From Chrysoperla carnea (Eukaryota > Arthropoda > Insecta > Neuroptera > Chrysopidae): DNA of 64,000 nucleotides. This document shows, in pieces, positions 51,595-62,646 of the stretch (its first letter is position 1; the number at the start of each line of letters is the position of its first letter). The position numbers and the translations under genes were made by a program. The stretch lies in assembly GCF_905475395.1 (NCBI RefSeq), contig NC_058339.1, positions 19,538,001 to 19,602,000 on the forward strand, given 5' to 3'. The notes under the pieces are model-generated. The model had not been told where the DNA came from and made no database searches. It saw only the letters and a list, made by a program, of their open reading frames with translations.

Positions 51595-52555
51595 CAATAT
51601 TTTTTTTGAAACCCACTAATTTTGGGTCATTCTTTTCGGCTGTGATGTCATTTTTTCGCTAGCTATCACTTATGTGCTTAATTCCGGGACCAGGACTCCA
51701 CATTCTTGAAATCTATTAGAGCTAGGTTAATTTTGATCACAAATTTGAAAAGTATGACTCAAATTTAGTAGGACTACATACTTGGTTTATCAAAATCGGA
51801 TAAAATTTGGATGTGATAGAGCAAAATTAAATTTTATTTATTCTGATGACGTCATCAAGTTAAAAAATTTCATTTTTTGATAACAGAGCCATATTTGATC
51901 CGATTTTATTGGAATTTTTTTTGAAACCCACTAATTTTGGCTCGAACTTTTCAGCTTTGATGTCAGTTTTTTGCTAACTATCACTTATGTGCTTAATTCC
52001 GGGACGAGGACTTCACATTCTTGAAATCTTTTATAGCTAGATTAATTTTGATCACAAATTAAGTAAGAAAAGTATGACCCAAATTTAGTAGGATTACATA
52101 CTTGATTTATTAAAATTGGATAAATTTTGGATGTGATAGAGCAAAATTAAATTTTTTATTTTAAACCCAACCCAACCCAACAGTTAAAAAATATATAATT
52201 TCGGTATATAAATTCGATTTTTTTGATAACACAGGCAAATTTGATACGATCTTATTGAAATTTTTTTGAAACCCACTAATTTTGGGTCATTTTTTCAGCT
52301 GTGATGTCATTTTTTCGCTAGCTATCAATTATGTGCTTAATTCTGGGACCAGGACTCCACAATCTTGAAATCTATTAGAGCTAGGCTAGTTTTGATCACA
52401 AAAAGTATGACCCAAATTTAGTGGGATTACATATTTAGTTTATCAAAATTGGATAAAATTTGGGTGCGATAGAGCAAAATCAAATTTTTTGGATTCTGAT
52501 GACGTCAAAAAGTTAAAAAATTCGACTTTTTTGATAACACAATACTTTTATTTGA
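51595..52555. repeat. three-copy tandem repeat, 315-345 bp unit
   Basis: 'gaaacccactaattttgg' recurs at 51608, 51923 and 52268. Each unit also carries 'gctatca-ttatgtgcttaatt', 'gggac-aggact' and 'gatgtgatagagcaaaa'. Some units hold a 'gatgacgtca' word. The repeat is non-coding in all frames. Confidence 0.8.
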
Positions 52556-53189
52556 TACTCTATCATTTGAATAAATTTAAAAAGTTTATCAATTAAATGT
52601 ACAGACTAGTACGCAAAATAAATACTTGCCACCGGCGCTATGTACCCTCGTAACGGCTCTGTCAACGACCAGTATTAAGTATTTGTATTTTAGAAGAAGT
52701 TTAGGTGCTTCGATTGAAATGAAGCGCCTAGTATATATTCTGATTCTTAACATATATTATTTACAAAAAAATTTATCACTTATAAAATAAATAAAATAAT
52801 ATTAATATGTCAACAGTAAAATATTTTTACAAAAATTAACATAAACAATCCATTGCCCTAAATATCAAAAGAGAAAGACCAATTAAATATAACGTTATAG
52901 TTTATCGATTAGAGAAATGATTTGTACTTATTTCACATGCAGTTAAGAAAAGTTCACGATAATTATTATATTTAGCAAGGTAATAGAAACCTGTTAAACG
53001 GCCTCCAATAAAGAAGAAGATCTAATATACATACAAGTTCAAAGCCCCTCTAACAATTCTACTGATAGAATTGCATTGAATTTCAAAATTACATAAAATG
53101 CATTTACAACTACATTAATTCAAGTGCTATTCAAACAATCAAACATCGAGAACAAACAATAAGAATTAATTTATTGATTGAGATTGAAA
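52556..53189. other. upstream region of the first secreted-protein gene
   Basis: AT-rich. It presumably includes the promoter of the gene at 53190, but no TATA/initiator pair is convincing. Confidence 0.4.
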
Positions 53190-53752
53190 ATGAATCGATT
53201 CATTAAACTGTCGTTGATTTTCATTATAATAATTGAAAGTAAATTGTTTTTTGTAAACACAGCTCCAGCAGCAAATTCATTAAAAAAATTACCAAACAAG
53301 TCAAGTGATATTGATCCAGAAGATTGTAGTGATTTGGAAATTCATGATGAACGACAAAATGGTACTGAAAACTATCGAATTGCAATTGATGGATTAATTT
53401 TTATCGTTGGATCCCCAGAAAGTTTAGCTTCACTGGGATCAAGTGATTTGTTTAATGAACAAAATGCGACAAATATTGTTGACCCAGTTTTGGAAGATGA
53501 TTATCCACCAATTTATGTGAGTCGACCCACTGTTGAAACTACTACTGAAAAAAGTTCAAATATTAAACAGTTTTTATTGTAAGTATAAACAAAAGAAATT
53601 AAGTATCGTTAAAGATTCCAATTATATATCTTTATTTTCATTTTGCATATAGATCACAAAATCAACAAATTCAGAATATGCTGATTCCATTATTTACAAG
53701 AAATTCTCCGAAAACTAGAAATAAAAATGGTAGATTAGATAATAAACTGTAA
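53190..53752 (+). CDS. secreted protein of the YDQRQ cluster, tail without cysteines
   Basis: Two exons, 53190-53578 and 53653-53752 (GTAAGT donor, ATATAG acceptor), 162 residues. The ATG at 53190 is the first in frame. Residues 1-24 look like a signal peptide (N-R-F-I-K, then a long isoleucine-rich core, A-P-A after it). Residues 52-73 (HDERQNGTENYR...) align without gaps with residues 29-50 of the protein at 56364-55537 and 41-62 of the one at 62646-60472, which marks the three as paralogs. A T/S-rich stretch and an R/K/N-rich C-terminus follow (TRNSPKTRNKNGRL), with neither cysteine of the C-x11-C tail seen in the other two. Possible N-glycosylation sites at N-G-T and N-A-T. Function unknown. 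AATAAA occurs at 53922. Confidence 0.75.
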
Positions 53753-53921
53753 ACAATGAAAACTTAAATTTAAATTAATGAATATGATTATTATTATTTA
53801 TTTATTCATTTTTAATGGTTACATTAATTTATATTTATGTTTTTTTTATTACAATTGCAACAGAAGTTAAATAGCAGTGTTTTGTATATTCTCCAAAAGC
53901 CAAGAATATAAAATGGATATA

Positions 53922-53927
53922 AATAAA
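53922..53927 (+). terminator. polyadenylation signal for the 53190 gene
   Basis: AATAAA lies 170 bp after the stop codon, inside an A-rich run. Confidence 0.4.
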
Positions 53928-54369
53928 AAAGATTTTTAAAAACTAATATATTTTATTTATTTTTTTAAAAGAAAGTTTTTTAAAAAATGTAGTTGGATTG
54001 GTTTCTAGTCTGGTGTGGCACCCAAATTACATATCCAAAAAATAAAAATGTTTCGATATGGGGTTTAAATTTAACAAAAATAATTTATTTATGCAAATTT
54101 TCTCTACTGGCTCAAATGAAATTTTTATTTAGTCAATTTTATATTAAGGTACGGTTTTGTGTATGGTATATGTGTGTTTTCATCCTAGTATATATGTGCA
54201 TTTCTTACTTGTATTGTGTTCGATAGTAGTAGTCACACTACAGTACAAGTAAAAAAACTTGGTTGTATGCTATAATTGTGTATATACGTATAGCATGGGT
54301 AATGTTATAAGTTAATAATTTTTTACTGCAGTGCTAGAAAAGAGCTACCCTAATCATTTTAACATAAAT
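53928..54369. other. gap without gene
   Basis: Frame 53993-54226 is AT-driven and has no recognisable motif. Confidence 0.45.
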
Positions 54370-54946
54370 TATACAGGGTGTGACATATGCTTGAAACTCG
54401 ATAAATAAATTTAATCCAGGAAAATGCTTCAAACAAAAAATGTTAGTTAAAAAGGCACACATCTTATATTAGGATCGAATTCGATCTAAACTTTCGAGTT
54501 GAATTAAAACCTCACTCTGATTCATAACTGGCAAACATTAGATGAACGCTTTAAATTAAAAAGTTGTTTTTTATAAATTTTATTTGAAACATTTCTTTGC
54601 AAGCCGAATAGTTAAGACAGTAATCGATAGCAAAAAGAATGTCTTGATTTCGCAGAAACTTTACAGCCTTTTTAGCTTAAACTAAACGGTTTGCGGAAAA
54701 AAGTTTCGAACAAAAAATGTTACTTTTTTAATCAATAACAACTTTCTCATTTAAAATGTCCAACTATCGATAACCAGTTATGGAGTAGAGTGAGCTTTTC
54801 ATTGAGCTTAAAAACCTAGGTCAAGTTTAATGTCTGCATAAGACGTGCGCCTATACACGCAACATTTTTCGCTTGAAGCATTTTTAGCGATAAAAGTTAT
54901 TTTTCGAGTTTCAAGTATATGGCAACTTAAAAAAGCGTCCTGTATA
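54370..54946. mobile_element. MITE, about 577 bp, with long inverted ends
   Basis: The left arm starts 'tatacagggtgtgacatatg' and continues with 'cttgaaactcga'. The right arm carries 'tcgagtttcaagtatatg' and ends 'gtcctgtata'. The arms pair over roughly 100 bp with gaps. It lies between two of the secreted-protein paralogs. Confidence 0.65.
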
Positions 54947-55346
54947 TGTATTAAACATACTAAAGCAAGGTAGGTATTAAAATTACAACATAGATAAAGA
55001 TGGAAGCATTCAATATTTTTTTCGAAAATTTTTGGCTATTTTTTACGCGACTGAGCAACGCAAAGTAACTGAAAAGTGTATCTCGGGTGCGAAGTTCCGG
55101 GGGGTAACTCTTATTTATAGTAGTAGTATAGGGAGGTTTATGTGACATTTCAAAAATTTGTATTTTAAACCTTTCGTAGAGAAAATAAAATTCTTATCTT
55201 ATCACCAACCATAAGATGGGCAGGATTTTTACATAAAAATGGGATTAAATACTTTTAATTGAACAACTTATAAAAAACATTATTGTTTTTTATTGATAAT
55301 TAAAAAATGATCATGAATAATAAATAATTATTTTTAAAAAAAATTT
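54947..55346. other. gap without gene
   Basis: AT-rich. The minus-strand frame 54960-55148 is not supported. Confidence 0.45.
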
Positions 55347-55352
55347 TTTATT
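55347..55352 (-). terminator. polyadenylation signal for the 56364-55537 gene
   Basis: AATAAA on the minus strand, 185 bp beyond the stop codon. Confidence 0.4.
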
Positions 55353-55536
55353 GAAAAATCATAATAAAATATTTGGCACATTTTACAATCTTAAAAATAT
55401 TATATCTAATTGATAAAAATAAATTATAATATATAATTAATAAATATCACCCATAAAAATAAAATAAATACACAAAAATATTTATAAATAGCACATAGAT
55501 CATTCATATTGATAATAATTAATTTATAAATAAATT

Positions 55537-56364
55537 TTAATTATCATTAATAAATTTACAGACTCCGTGATCATCTCGTCTACGTCCTGGACCACACTGT
55601 TCTAAAGCACCAAGTAAAATTAGTTGTTCTGGTTCATCTTTTGCTTGTTTTTCTAACAAAATAAATAAACCAAATTAAGAAATAAACAAATACTAAGTTC
55701 AAAATTACTTACCATTAAATGCAGGACCTGATTGGTTACTATCTTCAATAATTAAATCCGTTTCCATCGCTAAAGTTTGTGCTTCTTGATCAATATTTAA
55801 TTCACTAATAGGAATCGGTTGTTTCTCAAATTTTTCACCTTTAATTTCTCCAGTTATATATAATTCATCAGGTACTTGAACTATTGCTTTTCGAAATCTT
55901 CGTACACTTGGAGTTTCATTTTCTTCGGTAGCATTTTCCAGTTTCTTAACTTGAATTGTTGGTGATATTAGTATTTCCTCATTCACTGGCAATAATTCGG
56001 GATGTAATTTAGCCAAATGACTTCGAGTTCGTGATATATCTACACGATATGGTGCCGCTGATTTTGATTCAATAAAATGTTTTAATTCTTCATCAGATTC
56101 AATTGATTTTTCAATATCATCATGATTTTTGCTCTTTTTCGAATCACCTTTATGTGGTATCATTCGAGTTAATAAATCAAATAAACTAAGACCAGATCCG
56201 GTCGATGTTGGTATTATTAATACAACAAAATTTTCTAAATCAGCACGAACATTTACTTGTCCTTCTTGTCGTTGATCATATTTAACTGCAGCACTATTTA
56301 TTCCAATCACAGTTATCATAAATAGGATTGTAATTGCATGTATTAATTGTTTCTTAATCTTCAT
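55537..56364 (-). CDS. secreted protein of the YDQRQ cluster with C-x11-C tail
   Basis: Two exons, 56364-55713 and 55652-55537 (donor GTAAGT, acceptor TTGTTAG), 255 residues. A signal peptide covers about 1-25 (K-I-K-K start, hydrophobic core, N-S-A-A). The shared motif YDQRQEGQVNVR starts at 29 and continues to a hydrophobic LENFVVLI. The middle is charged and rich in E, K and S. A basic R-R-F-R-K site (155-159) could be cut by a furin-like protease. The second exon encodes the tail CGPGRRRDDHGVCKF, with C237 and C249, following C-x2-G-x-R-x-D-x2-G-x-C. The same pattern and spacing end the 62646-60472 protein. It is a paralog in a local cluster. I do not recognise a named family, and the function is unknown. 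Confidence 0.8.
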
Positions 56365-56857
56365 TTTTGCTTCCTAGATTCGCGTGATGTTGTTAATATG
56401 GTATCTGTTCAAGAACTGAATTGAACTATCACATATAGAATATTTACAACCTCCTGATAATGCAGAAGGTACACATCTTCATCAATATATAAATTAAATT
56501 GTTGTATTTACCGCTTGTTGGCCTGATTTAATATTGTTTATTATTATTTTTAATACTAAGAAAGTATTAATTTTTTTTTTTTATAAATATTAAATATGCA
56601 ATAAAAATTTTTTTCTTTTCAATATAATTTACATTTAATTGATATACTTAACATATTCAAGTATAATACTAAAAATAAAAGAAATTCAAGAAATAAAAAT
56701 ATCAATTTCTTTCTGTGAATATAACTGGATTTATCTAAATTAATTACTGATATTGCGAAGAATATTAATTTTATTTGTTATAGGATTCCGTTTCACAAAA
56801 CTATTTCAATCTAAATAAATTTCGATTTTGCCCCAATTTCCTTGATCGGTTTTTTGT
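56365..56857. other. upstream region of the 56364 gene
   Basis: Presumed promoter region. AT-rich, no clear core promoter chosen. Confidence 0.4.
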
Positions 56858-56910
56858 ATTTTATAAATACGCATTTCGACTACCAAGTAGTCATCATCAA
56901 TATGAATTAG
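56858..56910 (-). ncRNA. hammerhead-like ribozyme motif, mutated core
   Basis: Second copy of the motif at 11716-11770. Stem II is a perfect 6-bp hairpin here (GACTAC / TTG / GTAGTC) followed by GAAA, but the core reads TTGATGA instead of CTGATGA, which should abolish cleavage. Compensating changes keep stem II paired (C/A mismatch in copy 1, T/A pair here). Confidence 0.35.
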
Positions 56911-58769
56911 CTAATCGTAATTACGCTTATTATGTATGTTACTCGTTGCTAATTTGGTGGCGGACTGCACAGAAATATCCTAGATTTCTCATTTATTATC
57001 TTCGGCAATATTTATATTTCAATCTAGTTCGAAGGCAAATATTTATTATTTAAAAGCAAATTTAACAAATTTAATCCAAGAAATATCATTGCCTAAATAA
57101 ACAAGTAACTATATCCGGAACAATACGTGTGTCGTTGGCGAAACTTACATTAAGTTCCAAAACAGAAATACCTAAGAACCATAAATAAAATCAAATGGCC
57201 AAGGCTTAATTTTTTATTTTTAGAAAATGTCTATTTAATTATGTTATGGTAACGAAATTCCTACCTAGAATGGTTTGTGAATGATTCTCATGTCATATTT
57301 ATCTGGAGGAGTAGTTTGTTGCCGTTGTTGGACTATTTTTGGCTCTTCACGGGTATTGGAAAATTTTTATCGATTTATCCTTTGCACTTGAAAATATCAC
57401 CTAGGTGATATTTTTACGGATTCAATTAGAGCATCCAGGTGCAACCAAGGAACAAGATGCGTGATTCATAGTGACATTCAAGCTGTTCTTTGATTAATCC
57501 GTTTTGCTACACTGTTAACTTCGATTAGCTTTGTGCAAGCCTGTTAGCCATTTGATGCTTGCCTCATTCCGTTCTTGTTTGGTGTTCGCCTTCGTACCTG
57601 GCCGCAGAGTTAGAGCCAAATTAATAAATAAGTATAATACTAAGATTTTTAATTTACATAAAATACGCTCATGTAATTTCATGTATCTACGCCTTCACCA
57701 CTCTTCGTTGGATCCGCACTTGTGAGTAAAGTTCCGTATTTTGGTGATTTTATATTAAATTTTAATTAATGACCCCCATATGTTAGCTATTTGAAATATA
57801 TTTTACTTATTTAAATTATTTGATTTATTTATTATTTATTTATTCAGTGGACGATTCTTACAATTTTAATTCTACTTCTTATTACATGTTTTACGTGTTC
57901 CAATCGCTAAATTACCAATTAGGTATATTTTAATTATTCTGTTTAGCATGTTGTTTTTGTTGCAGTCAGTAGAAAATAACATAATCACAACCAGTGGCGC
58001 ATTTAGGTTAGTATTTCGGAGTGCTTTTTCGCTCATAGCTTTTCTTCTAATAGAGCTAGCGAGTTGTATGATCACTCATTTTATCAAGGAAACATTAACA
58101 AAAAAATTTGTTATCCGCGCCTCCTGTCTGTCTACTTGTTATTCGATAACTCCTTCTAAACCACGCAACGAATTTTGAAATGGTTTTCTCCAGCATAGGT
58201 ATAGATAAATTTTAAAGGGATGATTTCTTTGTATGTGGCGAACCTTTCTGTATCAACGTGGTATTTTTTTTTATAAAAAATGTATAAGTAGAGACGTTTT
58301 TATTTTTTTTTAGTTTTCGTAAATCATCTTGCCACGGCTTTATGTGACGAACATCTGTACAAAATTTTTCGCAAAAATTTCGCAGTTATTTGGCTCCCAA
58401 AAGTTATGTAAGCCTCCTGGGAAAACTCGGATTACACGCATTTAGGGCCCATTATTTATTATATATTTACAGTATTGAAACCATTTTCAGATTCCTGGAA
58501 ATTAATTCTTGCTCGAAAAATTTTAATTTGATTAGTCGACTATCATTTATTTGTTTTGCACATTTCACAACATCACAACGCCAGCAGAATTTAAGACTTA
58601 AGGTGGGGATAAGATAAAAAAGGTAAATAAATATTTAATTTGAATATTTTATAAAATATTATAAATTTTTATTAATTTTACAAAATATCACAAAAATACA
58701 TTTAATTAAAATACAATAAATAAAATTATATTAAAAAAAGTTTTAATGGCTAATTGAGGAATAAAATTA
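56911..58769. other. gap without a supported gene
   Basis: Patches at about 57480-57730 and 57990-58060 are GC-richer, but only short frames cross them (57531-57725, 57948-58178, 58390-58617) and none has a recognisable motif. Confidence 0.4.
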
Positions 58770-58842
58770 TTATGGTTTTTTAACCATTGACACTCCTGCT
58801 CTTCTTATTTTTGATGCCAATCTACCAAGTTGTACTTCAAAT
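58770..58842 (-). other. possible orphan terminal exon
   Basis: After a TTTGCAG acceptor the minus strand stays open for 23 codons (FEVQLGRLASKIRRAG, then VSMVKKP) and ends in a double stop. The basic, R-R-A-G-containing end resembles a secreted-protein tail. I could not find a matching donor upstream; the nearest good one (near 59078) gives an immediate stop in the needed phase. Confidence 0.2.
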
Positions 58843-59934
58843 CTGCAAAGAATTCATATTTTTATATAGTTTTTATTATAATATTGTTTTATTCACGGCT
58901 GCCTGTCTTCTCTATCTGTTCTATGTTGGTAAATTCTGTGTTTGAAAATTAAGATACTTTCCGATAGTATTATAGAAAGTTTCAAATCACAGGGTAATGT
59001 GTAAGTTGAATGACAATACAATATTATGACAAAGCATAGAAATGTGGCAGTTTTAAAACTAGACTGCTTTTCTTACCATCGCTTCCACCATATTTTGATA
59101 TAATACACTTTTTTTGCCTTGTATTAATATAATACTTTTTTTATTTATTTTAATTGTAAAATCATTATTTATTTTAACTGTACTGAAAAGTATGACGAGA
59201 TAAAAAAGCTTTAGATGCTCAAGTTAAGATGTTCAAGAAATTGGAGTTTTATATGGATTGTATTTAATCAGTGCGGGATTCGGTTGTCATTTTCGGGAGA
59301 GACTACACAATTTCGGGAGTCTCCCGATCAAATCTGGAAAGGTGGCATCCCTAATGACTTTGTATTCAAATAAGTCCATATAGCCTGAGCGCCTCGAGCT
59401 CTTACATAGAGTAATAGAGAATTTTTTTTCTTAAAAATACTTTTTTTAAGGGTTTTTTTTCTTAAAAATACTTTTAGTATTGATTTTTCCAAATTTGAAT
59501 TTTGTTAAGGACGAAATTTAGTTTTACGAAACCAATTTATATTGTAAAAAAACAGCTCAATGTAAAATCAGATAGAGAATTAGGTCAGGAGGTCATTACG
59601 TTTTTTTTTTATTTTGTTTTATTGAATATGAATGAATTTCGTATAAAATTAAAAATATCAATACATAACAAAAGAAATTTAATCAAAATTATTTAGTTTC
59701 ACTTTTTCAAAAAAGATCGCCTTCGAAATTTAGCCTTCGTAAAGTTTAAACATTAAATATTTGTAAAGTTTAAAATTTGTATTAAAACTAAAATTGAAGA
59801 AAATCAATTTCACTATACAATCAGTTTTTGTTTGAGTTTAATATTTACGGATATTTAATATCATTTAGATTAAATAGAGTTTAATAGTTATAGGTCCAAT
59901 TTGCCTTCTGTATTTAGAAAAATTCGTTTCTTAG
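58843..59934. other. gap without gene
   Basis: AT-rich. A stretch near 59270-59350 contains CGGGAG repeats facing CTCCCG. The frame 59502-59696 is not supported. Confidence 0.4.
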
Positions 59935-60195
59935 AGCTTCAGATACCTTCTGGCGAAGTATTATAAGCATTCTGCCTAGTCCATAATTAACGCAGATACC
60001 TCTCAGGGCATTTCTGTAGGCTATGCTATGGAAATCACAGTCTTAATAAGCGAGGGGAACTTCTTCTATACCTATTACCTTGCCCGTCTTCTTGTCAGAG
60101 TAGCCGGGTACTCGGATCAGTCTAATAATGCCATTCAGTACTGGAGGTGATTCAGTTTCAAGAAATCTTCGACGCCAGAGTCGTCCAAAGTGTGT
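59935..60195 (-). pseudogene. GC-richer broken reading frame, origin unknown
   Basis: The minus strand is open for about 90 codons except for one TAA. It reads HFGRLWRRRFLETESPPVLN at the start, then GIIRLIRVPGYSDKKTGK, VIGIEEVPLAY, the stop, and NALRGICVNYGLGRM. Its balanced base composition and amino-acid use look like real former coding sequence set in AT-rich DNA. I do not recognise the family. It could be a retroelement piece or a gene fragment. Confidence 0.35.
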
Positions 60196-60284
60196 TAATA
60201 CTAATAATTAATACTCTTACCAATTTATATTTGTGATGTACATTCTTGTTCGTCAAAATTAAGACCGTTTCAGATTCTTTTAAG

Positions 60285-60422
60285 GTAGTACGAGCGCCAA
60301 TGCAAGTTTAGATTTGTGGTTGAAATTATTTGTACCTTATTTTCAACTTAGATGATTTTTGAATTTTTTATTTTATATAAAAAATCAAGCCTTTTATCCA
60401 AAATTGGTTTGGCGCTTGTACA
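60285..60422 (+). mobile_element. MITE of the GAGCGCCAA family
   Basis: The ends 'gtacgagcgccaa' and 'ttggcgcttgtac' are inverted repeats bounding about 135 bp. A partial copy lies at 36080-36167 in inverted orientation. It sits just 3' of the 62646-60472 gene and may supply its polyadenylation signal (AATAAA on the minus strand at 60372-60367). Confidence 0.65.
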
Positions 60423-60471
60423 TCCTTAATATATTCTTATAAATAAATAATTGAAATATGTGTAAAAATAC

Positions 60472-62646
60472 CTACGGTATTCCAGGTCTTCTTAATCGTC
60501 GACATCTACCTAGTTTATCTTTTCGATAACCATTGATACACCGTCTTCGTTTTTGCAATGAATTTGAATCAACCGATGATGATACAGTAGTTTGATTGGA
60601 TAAACTTGGCAATTCGGTAACATCTTCAATAACTATAGCTGTTGTGTTTTCTTTATTGCTAAGCTCACTTTTTTCAGCTAATGGTATTTTATTACTTTCA
60701 AAACCAATTGGTACGGCACTTTTTATTAAATTATTACCATTTAATGCTTCATACAATACTTGAACAGCAATTAATGTTTCATTATCTAATGGTTTTGTAT
60801 TGTTATGTAAAAATATTATATCAGAATCTGGTTGAGTTGAATTTTCTGGCTTTGACGAATTATTCTCAAGTTTTGTTACATTTAAATTTTGTTGTTCATT
60901 TAAATTTTCTGTTGGTCCAGTTGATGCGGTTGTGGATAGATCTAATGGTTCATTTGTTGTTGATGTTGGTTGTTCGGTTACGTTGCTCAATGTGCTATTT
61001 TTCTCTGGATTTGAAGTTGCTAATGTGGTCGATGATGTTGGTACAGAAGATGGTGTTGTAAATACTGGCAAGACTGGTTTGATTGTTAATTCTGAATAAT
61101 CGTAATTATAGTCGTAATCCTAGAACAAGAAAAGTTTGAATTACATTTTTGATTTGAATCTAAAATATTTTAATCCAGTAATTTTCATAGCGGTTTCGAA
61201 TAATTAAAACTTTATACAGTAGAAAAATTTGACGCCCGAACTACAAAAAACACAGTTCAAACTTGATCTTATTTTTCTTTATTACCAATCCTCCAAATTA
61301 TCATAAAAATTAAACGCTATTATCGACTCAAGATCTATAAATACGGATTTATGAGTCTGATCATTATGGAAACCCGTAGGAATGCACGTTTCGTACCATT
61401 TAGTTTCGAAGAAATAATACCTAATTCAAAACTTTTAAATATATTAATTTACCTTTAAAATCATAGTTTTTGAGAGCGAATAAGACAAGTATATATACAG
61501 GCTCTTCTGATTATGCGTATGATATTAATACTATATTTGTACAAAAAACTGCCCAAAAAGTACAGTATAAGTTATTTTTCTCAGGGCAAAGAAGCTTTTT
61601 TAAAGACGAACTGAAAAATGATCTTGATCTTGACCTTGAATGTTATTTCAAAGGAAAATTGAAATTTTCAAATGATAGCTCATATTTTTAAACCCCGCGA
61701 TTTTGAAACTTTACTTCCTGGTATGTAATATCTACGGCGCCATGGTCAACATGACCTTTAGAGATCGTTTAACACTTTTTGCTTATTTCAGGCTGTATTG
61801 GTTAAAGTAGTTAAAAACCAAAATTCGTAAAATTAGTATGGTGGAAAAAAATTCAAAAAAAAATTATTTTAAAAAGTATCGTACAAATATTTATCGACAA
61901 CTCGTAACATTATAATTAACAAATCCAATTCTTGGTAGATAGTACATTTTAAATTTTTCATTCCTGATCTAAGTCTCTACCAAATTCAAAATATAATCCA
62001 TAATTATAATTCTGCCAAAAAACAAATCATAAAAACTATGGTATAAACATATAAAATGGTTTATTTTTCGCCGTGAAGTCCCGTCATTGAAGTAAAATTT
62101 ATATAACTACATATCTCAAAGTAAAACTTCCCAAAACTTAACAAATTCAGCAGAAATCAAATACAATCTACCGCATTTACGCATTGAAGCAGAATGTGCA
62201 AATTGTTAGTCCGAGAACTCCATTCATTACAGGAATATACGGATAAAAAAAAACTATGATTCAATTACTCTAAAGATGTGAAATGAATGCATTTTTTTAA
62301 AATTTTGCTTATTTAAAAGAGTATTTCAAATTACAATCTTGGTGAATATATTAAAGATTTTTACATCGAGTTTTTGATCAACTACTTTCTAATTTAAAAA
62401 TTAATGAAAACACGAAAATTTTAAACTCACCCCTAAGTCACCTAATCCATCATTTAATAAAGCAATAATTTGAAAATCTTTCAAATGTAATCGAATATTA
62501 TAATCGCCAGTTTGTTTTTGATCATATTCTTCTTTTTTCGGTTTATTATTGTCATAACGATGCTTTTTTGGTCTCGCTTGTGCTATTGTTACACATATAC
62601 TAGCAACAATAATTACTTTAACAATCGTTAACATTGTTGTAAACAT
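60472..62646 (-). CDS. secreted T/S-rich protein of the YDQRQ cluster with cationic C-x11-C tail
   Basis: Two exons, 62646-62431 and 61119-60472 (donor GTGAGT, acceptor TTCTAG, phase 0), 287 residues; the 1.3-kb intron is the longest in the cluster. A signal peptide covers about 1-24. The shared motif YDQKQTGDYNIR (41-52) leads into LKDFQIIALL. Exon 2 begins with a tyrosine/aspartate stretch (DYDYNYDY), then about 100 residues rich in T, S, N and P with many N-x-S/T sites, so heavy glycosylation is likely. The end is K-R-R-R (262-265), then C266-x11-C278 with the C-x2-G-x-R-x-D-x2-G-x-C pattern and a basic RRLRRPGIP end. Cutting after KRRR would release a 22-residue cationic peptide with one possible disulfide. 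Function unknown; a peptide precursor is inferred. The plus-strand frame 60681-61061 is a shadow. Confidence 0.8.

Noticed and set aside
60681-61061. 126-codon plus-strand frame, rich in leucine
   Set aside because: Exact shadow of the second exon of the T/S-rich secreted-protein gene on the other strand.
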